Shown here: positions 60,090 to 64,000 of the stretch, piece by piece
Position numbering within the stretch: position 1 is the stretch's first letter
How the letters are laid out: every line of letters begins with the position of its first letter
NCBI GenBank assembly: GCA_964634885.1
Contig: CAZWLN010000015.1
Coordinates: forward strand, 28,389-92,388
DNA from: DAINRZ01 sp964634885
GTDB taxonomy: Bacteria; Bacteroidota; Ignavibacteria; Kapaibacteriales; UBA2268
Direction: 5' to 3'
Length of the DNA: 64,000 bases
Program-made: the position numbers and the translations under genes
The notes under the pieces: generated by a model
What the model saw: only the letters and a program-made list of their open reading frames with translations
Database searches by the model: none
Told to the model about the DNA's origin: nothing

Positions 60090-61280
60090 TCACCTCTTTT
60101 TAATAAATTTATAATATGATTTAATTGCTAATGGTTTGAGTGAGTCGTTGTAACCTTCAAAAGCAAAGACTGATAATATCAGTGCGAAGATTGTCGGGGT
60201 AAAGTCCATTTCAATGTTGTTCCCGAAATAGAGCAATCCCGAGATATAGAAGATAAAAACCGATTCAATAACAAATATTATCAAATTCATCAACTCATAT
60301 AATTTCTTGTTTTTAAAGGTAATATACGAAAATACCACCATATTCATGTAAACAAAAAGCAGGGCAACAAGATAATTAATATAATTGGAAACCCTGGTGT
60401 AGAAATCTTTGTCGAGGACCATCGAGATGATATTTGCCTGGATTTCTACCCCATACTGGTCCGGGAAAGATTTTCCGCTGTACCTTTCATTAAGGGGTGA
60501 AAAGTACAGATCGATGAATTTGCAGGGGTTGTCTTTACTTTCTTCGTCGTAGGTACCGATGAGGACGATTTTCCCGTTGAAGTCCACCTTGTGATTCTCA
60601 CTGATAATGTCTTCATAGTCAAGGTCGGTGAACCCGCCGCCTTTGAAGTTAATGGTTTCAGTCTCGTTGTCCCTGGACTTCAGGTAATCATAGAGCGCTT
60701 TGTCGTATTTCTTTATCACTGCCGTTGAGAAGGATTCGGCTTCCTTTCCTTCAAATTCGTAGAAGGGGTTATAATCCCTGACAGTGTAGAATTCTTTGTC
60801 GAAACCGATGAGCAAGTTCTTGTATCCGGAGGCTGTTTTACCCGGTTGAAAGGCATAATTGGTAACACGATAGCCGAATTGGCCGCTGTCTTCACTGTAG
60901 CCGCCAAGGCTGTCGGCAAGGACGATATTGTCGTACCCGGCGATGTTGTTCTTTAGCTTCACAGCATCTTCGCTGCCGTCCGTCCTGCCGATTATGGTCT
61001 CAAGGGCAATAACAGCAGGCTTCGAACTGCCTGAATTCAGTTTTTCTATCAGCGAATCGAGCTGAGCAAGGCTTAATCCATAGTTCTTTACCATTATGAT
61101 CCTGTTGTCCCCGTGTTCTTTTCCTCCAATTTCTTTATAGTTAATATCTGTTAATTCAAAATTAATTAAATGTACGTAAAAGGGCTTAAGAAATTCAATC
61201 CCGGAAAAAATCGGCATTATTAGCAACACAAGGAATACTAATATGGTAGTAATTATATTATCAAAATTAAAGAATTTCAT
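60090..61280 (-). CDS. CHASE2-domain membrane protein without output domain (second copy)
   Basis: A 396-residue protein: one N-terminal helix (IITTILVFLVLLIMPIFSGI), a periplasmic CHASE2 domain (about 40-300) with IALETIIGRTDGS, FNGKIVLIGTYDEESKD and YGVEIQANIISMVLD, then three membrane helices ending in a short cytoplasmic tail. Normal CHASE2 sensors continue with a cyclase, kinase or diguanylate cyclase; here the protein stops some 10 residues after the last helix. It is three bases from both neighbours and likely works with them as one complex. Confidence 0.88.
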   Translation of the reverse strand: MKFFNFDNIITTILVFLVLLIMPIFSGIEFLKPFYVHLINFELTDINYKEIGGKEHGDNRIIMVKNYGLSLAQLDSLIEKLNSGSSKPAVIALETIIGRTDGSEDAVKLKNNIAGYDNIVLADSLGGYSEDSGQFGYRVTNYAFQPGKTASGYKNLLIGFDKEFYTVRDYNPFYEFEGKEAESFSTAVIKKYDKALYDYLKSRDNETETINFKGGGFTDLDYEDIISENHKVDFNGKIVLIGTYDEESKDNPCKFIDLYFSPLNERYSGKSFPDQYGVEIQANIISMVLDKDFYTRVSNYINYLVALLFVYMNMVVFSYITFKNKKLYELMNLIIFVIESVFIFYISGLLYFGNNIEMDFTPTIFALILSVFAFEGYNDSLKPLAIKSYYKFIKKR

Positions 61281-61283
61281 ATA

Positions 61284-62690
61284 CTACTTTGCTTCTCCCT
61301 TTTTTTTCTTTTTTAACAGCTTGTTGTAGTAGGTAACGAAAATGGGCTTAAACGAACCGTGATAGGTCTCGAACATCGTTCCTGAAAGTATTATCGCATA
61401 GAACAAAGCCTTAAGTTTGACCTCGAAATTAAAATATTTATAAATAACGATTACCAGGACAAAAGTCATTATCAGCTCTGTAACAGTGAGAGCAAGGCTT
61501 AGAGGCTCATACCAGTTCTCATGCCTGATCCTGACCCAGTTCAGAAATATCATGTTAAAGAATACCAGGAGGCCGACAATCAGGAACACTTTGACCCATT
61601 CGGGCCACAGGTCCATTGAACCGATGTATTCTTCGTCGAGTATCATGTTCAGGATGTTGGCATGTATTACACCGCCGTACATGTCCGGGTAGCATCTGCC
61701 GTAGTAATGATCATTCATCGGTGTGTAAAAGATATCCTCCGTAACCCTGGTGTCGATGTCGGTACCGAGGAAAGCCATTATTATCACTTTGTCCTTTAGG
61801 AACCCAAGGCTGTCCCGTCGAGCAAACACGTCTTTGTAATCGAGGGTGGTGTACTTGTCGGTGTTACGCCTGTACCTGATGATCTCTTTGAGGTTCTTCC
61901 TTGCCATCAGCCTCCCGACTTTTGCCGGGTCGAGCTGTTTTGCCAGTTGCAGGGCAAAGCTAAGGACAGTGTCTTTACCTACAATCCTGAAAGGTGCAAA
62001 ATAGCGTACGGTCCTGTAATCCTCGGTACTGTCGGTAATAACATTGGCGAAACCTGTCCTGACGTGCCTGAGGAACCTCTGTGCTGGATTCTGTATGCGG
62101 CCGAAAGTAAACTCTCCCGAGTTATCTTTCAATTCATTGACCAATACTACATTGCCTGCCTTTGCAAGGGCATATTCTAAGTAAACGTCCAGTGTGTCAA
62201 ATACTTTTACTAAGAAAAAAGTGTCGAGTTGCTTTGTTACAGGGTCCTCGTCGATTTTAAACTTTAATTCCTCAGGTACTGACTCTGACGGTATCGGGGT
62301 TATCTCCTCACCTACCACCTGTAAGACTTCAGAAGGCAGGCTGTCGGTTTCATTGGAATACTCATAGTGTATCTTGGGAGACGGAAATGTAGCGTCAATT
62401 CCAATCACCTTAGGGCCGTAACTGCTAAGTATCATTATCTCTTCGGCAATCTCCCGCCTGTTCAGATGACCGATATTAACCATTACGACATTCGTATCTT
62501 TGCCAACATCGTCAAAACCTCCGGAAGATGCATAGTCGGTAATATAGAAGTCGTCAACTGTGTTCTGGACTACGTCGAGAAAGTCAATCTGGAAAATGAT
62601 GTTCAGGTTGTAAAGAATAAACAGGATGATCCCGGTACAAATCAGGTTATCCCGCAGGTTGACTAAGTTTTGCAAAAGGTTCTTTTTCAT
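61284..62690 (-). CDS. CHASE2-domain membrane protein without output domain (first copy)
   Basis: A 468-residue protein with the same plan as the following gene: helix 1 (LICTGIILFILYNLNIIFQI), a periplasmic CHASE2 domain (about 45-355) including SYGPKVIGIDATFPSPKI, LKDKVIIMAFLGTDIDTR and YGGVIHANILNMILDEEYIG, three C-terminal helices and a basic tail (KLLKKKKKGEAK). It has no catalytic output domain. The two proteins share motifs, but the domains differ in length and sequence, which suggests an old duplication and a heteromeric sensor. It is the first gene of the operon, divergent from the gene at 62966. Confidence 0.88.
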   Translation of the reverse strand: MKKNLLQNLVNLRDNLICTGIILFILYNLNIIFQIDFLDVVQNTVDDFYITDYASSGGFDDVGKDTNVVMVNIGHLNRREIAEEIMILSSYGPKVIGIDATFPSPKIHYEYSNETDSLPSEVLQVVGEEITPIPSESVPEELKFKIDEDPVTKQLDTFFLVKVFDTLDVYLEYALAKAGNVVLVNELKDNSGEFTFGRIQNPAQRFLRHVRTGFANVITDSTEDYRTVRYFAPFRIVGKDTVLSFALQLAKQLDPAKVGRLMARKNLKEIIRYRRNTDKYTTLDYKDVFARRDSLGFLKDKVIIMAFLGTDIDTRVTEDIFYTPMNDHYYGRCYPDMYGGVIHANILNMILDEEYIGSMDLWPEWVKVFLIVGLLVFFNMIFLNWVRIRHENWYEPLSLALTVTELIMTFVLVIVIYKYFNFEVKLKALFYAIILSGTMFETYHGSFKPIFVTYYNKLLKKKKKGEAK

Positions 62691-62965
62691 ACTTTCGCAT
62701 ATTGTAATTAATACATCAGTTCAAATTAAGAAAAAAAGAGAATCCCGCAAAAGACATTGTGTCAGGCTTTCCGAAATTTTTAAATTTTTTTTCATTTTTC
62801 TGCCCTTTCCATTTCCTGTGCAATTTCTTCTCTGCTCCAAGCCACATAAGATGCTATAGCTGATTTTTTTGTTGATACTTCAGGCCTTGTCGCCATTTTT
62901 TCTCTTTGGTTTAATAAGGATTATTATTTATTTTTCATTTTTTTATGAACATTAGGGGCAAACCG

Positions 62966-64000
62966 ATGAAATACCATATCAGCCTGCCGTTGACAATTCT
63001 CCTGGCCTTTACAAGTACACTTTTGTCCCAGGTGCCGACATGGCCACCTGAAGGCTTTGAAGCTGCCGTCTTCGCCGGCGCAGAAAAACTGCCCGGCGGA
63101 AGGTTCCTGCCTTCAACCCAAAAATGGAACCTCGTCTGGGCCGACCAGATCGTCCCGGAATGGGTTACTCCGCGAAAAGTCGAGTTTGCTGCAAAGAATT
63201 ACATCGGCACACAGAAGATATTCTCGTACCAGGCGGAACAATTCCGCAGTTTCAACCCTAATTTCCTCATACTGACCTATCACCTTGCTGCCGGACTTAA
63301 CCCGGCAAAGAACAGCGACTGCCCAGACCCGAAAAACAATTCCGGCGACGATTACATCGGTGTTGTCGCTCCCGACGGCTATGTCTCCGAGTACAATAAT
63401 TATTTTCTTCCATGGCTGGAGGAACAATCCATTGCCGAGGGCTCAAAACAGTATGAGTCCATGTTCCAGCACTACGACACGACTCTTGCCGGAAACAGGG
63501 TATGGCACAGCGACCCTGCCTGGCTGATGAACATGAATAACATTCTTTGGCGTAACTATATGACTGCAATACCAGTGGCCTGGATGAAAGGTAACAGCAA
63601 CGAAGGCTGTTTTTTCGACGTAGCTGTCGAAACGAATTGCAGCCTGTACAACCCGAAAGAAGGCAACCCCTCACCGGGCAATTTCAACTGGTGGGAGACT
63701 CCCCATCACCCCGGCAGTTTCGAAAACGTAGGTAAAACGAGGCAGGACTTCGCCCAGTGGATGAATTCATCATACCACTCCTATTTCCGTTTGATATACG
63801 ACGCCTTCCACACCGAAGGACAGGATTACCTCGTCATTCCCAACGTCGATCAGATGGTAACGACGGTCTATAACCCTTACTGGATCAACTGGGGTAACGG
63901 CGGCGAGACGGTGGACGGCGCAATGATCGAAAGTTTTGGTGGTTACCAGGGCTTCGACATGTGGCAGACACTCGAAAGGACATACCGGCACCTGACTTCA
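62966..64000 (+). CDS. Exported glycoside hydrolase-like protein (3' end beyond window)
   Basis: An open frame of 345 codons from ATG 62966 to the window end. The signal peptide is about 1-21 (ISLPLTILLAFTSTLLSQ). The layout suggests a TIM-barrel glycosidase of the putative GHL15/GH114-like kind: early strand PNFLILTYHLAAGLNP, then GCFFDVAVETN and, late, GGETVDGAMIESFGGYQGFD, where an acidic residue at a strand end (Asp or Glu) could be catalytic. An AGGGG ribosome site lies before the start. The C-terminus, where a sorting tail may sit, is not available. The glycosidase call is tentative. Confidence 0.7.
   Translation, partial: MKYHISLPLTILLAFTSTLLSQVPTWPPEGFEAAVFAGAEKLPGGRFLPSTQKWNLVWADQIVPEWVTPRKVEFAAKNYIGTQKIFSYQAEQFRSFNPNFLILTYHLAAGLNPAKNSDCPDPKNNSGDDYIGVVAPDGYVSEYNNYFLPWLEEQSIAEGSKQYESMFQHYDTTLAGNRVWHSDPAWLMNMNNILWRNYMTAIPVAWMKGNSNEGCFFDVAVETNCSLYNPKEGNPSPGNFNWWETPHHPGSFENVGKTRQDFAQWMNSSYHSYFRLIYDAFHTEGQDYLVIPNVDQMVTTVYNPYWINWGNGGETVDGAMIESFGGYQGFDMWQTLERTYRHLTS

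Noticed and set aside
62626..62859. Plus-strand 77-codon frame in the divergent region before the glycosidase-like gene
   Set aside because: It overlaps the start of the CHASE2 gene and encodes Lys/Phe-rich low-complexity sequence typical of AT-rich spacers.

Overview
The window looks like a scaffold from an uncultured member of the Bacteroidota/Chlorobi/Ignavibacteria/Kapabacteria branch. This rests on several things seen together: type A secretion-sorting tails ending several exported proteins, a PorV-like barrel, a PorE-like propeller/OmpA protein, a GldL/GldM-like motor pair, and a few TAnnTTTG -7 boxes. Several genes start with TTG and many lack a clear Shine-Dalgarno. A run of exactly 100 N sits inside a tandem repeat, as expected of a draft (probably metagenome) assembly. 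I saw no tRNA, rRNA, CRISPR array or transposase.

Layout. 0-7 kb (+): end of an unknown gene, then a FliA-type sigma factor, an HDOD protein, a histidine-kinase-like protein that has lost its phosphoacceptor, a TPR membrane protein, a small protein with a sorting-tail-like end and a PorV-like barrel. 7.4-11 kb (+): recA, recX and a propeller/OmpA protein. 10.9-20 kb (-): an exported 5'-nucleotidase, a 1016-residue SBBP/L-type-lectin secreted protein, then nnrDE, a VanZ-like gene, tgt (its zinc cysteines gone) and yajC, closed by a clear intrinsic terminator. 20-25.5 kb (+): a partner-switching cassette (SpoIIE phosphatase, STAS, RsbW-like kinase), a heme-handling cytochrome c maturation protein with a 53-residue CcmD-like gene, and a saccharopine dehydrogenase-like enzyme. 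25.6-33 kb (-): a tripartite MacB-like efflux operon with a TetR regulator and a perfect palindromic operator.

33.5-46.2 kb (+) is the most accessory-looking part: an exported TPR-CHAT caspase-like protein, secreted or envelope proteins, two ECF-like sigma genes in tandem, a membrane protein placed like an anti-sigma factor, an M48-like metallopeptidase and a 1083-residue secreted protein with a 42-bp repeat tract. I read it as a possible envelope stress or surface-signalling island; no function is shown by the sequence alone. 46.4-53.3 kb (-): heparinase II/III, flippase, LptF/G-type permease, GldL-like and GldM-like genes in one tight operon. 53.5-58.6 kb: small exported and membrane proteins, a NamZ-like muramidase and a second SpoIIE-type phosphatase.

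58.6-59.1 kb holds 172-bp tandem repeats around the assembly gap. 59.1-62.7 kb (-): a three-gene operon with two CHASE2 proteins lacking any output domain plus a FecR-like protein. The window ends inside an exported, probably glycan-active protein (+).
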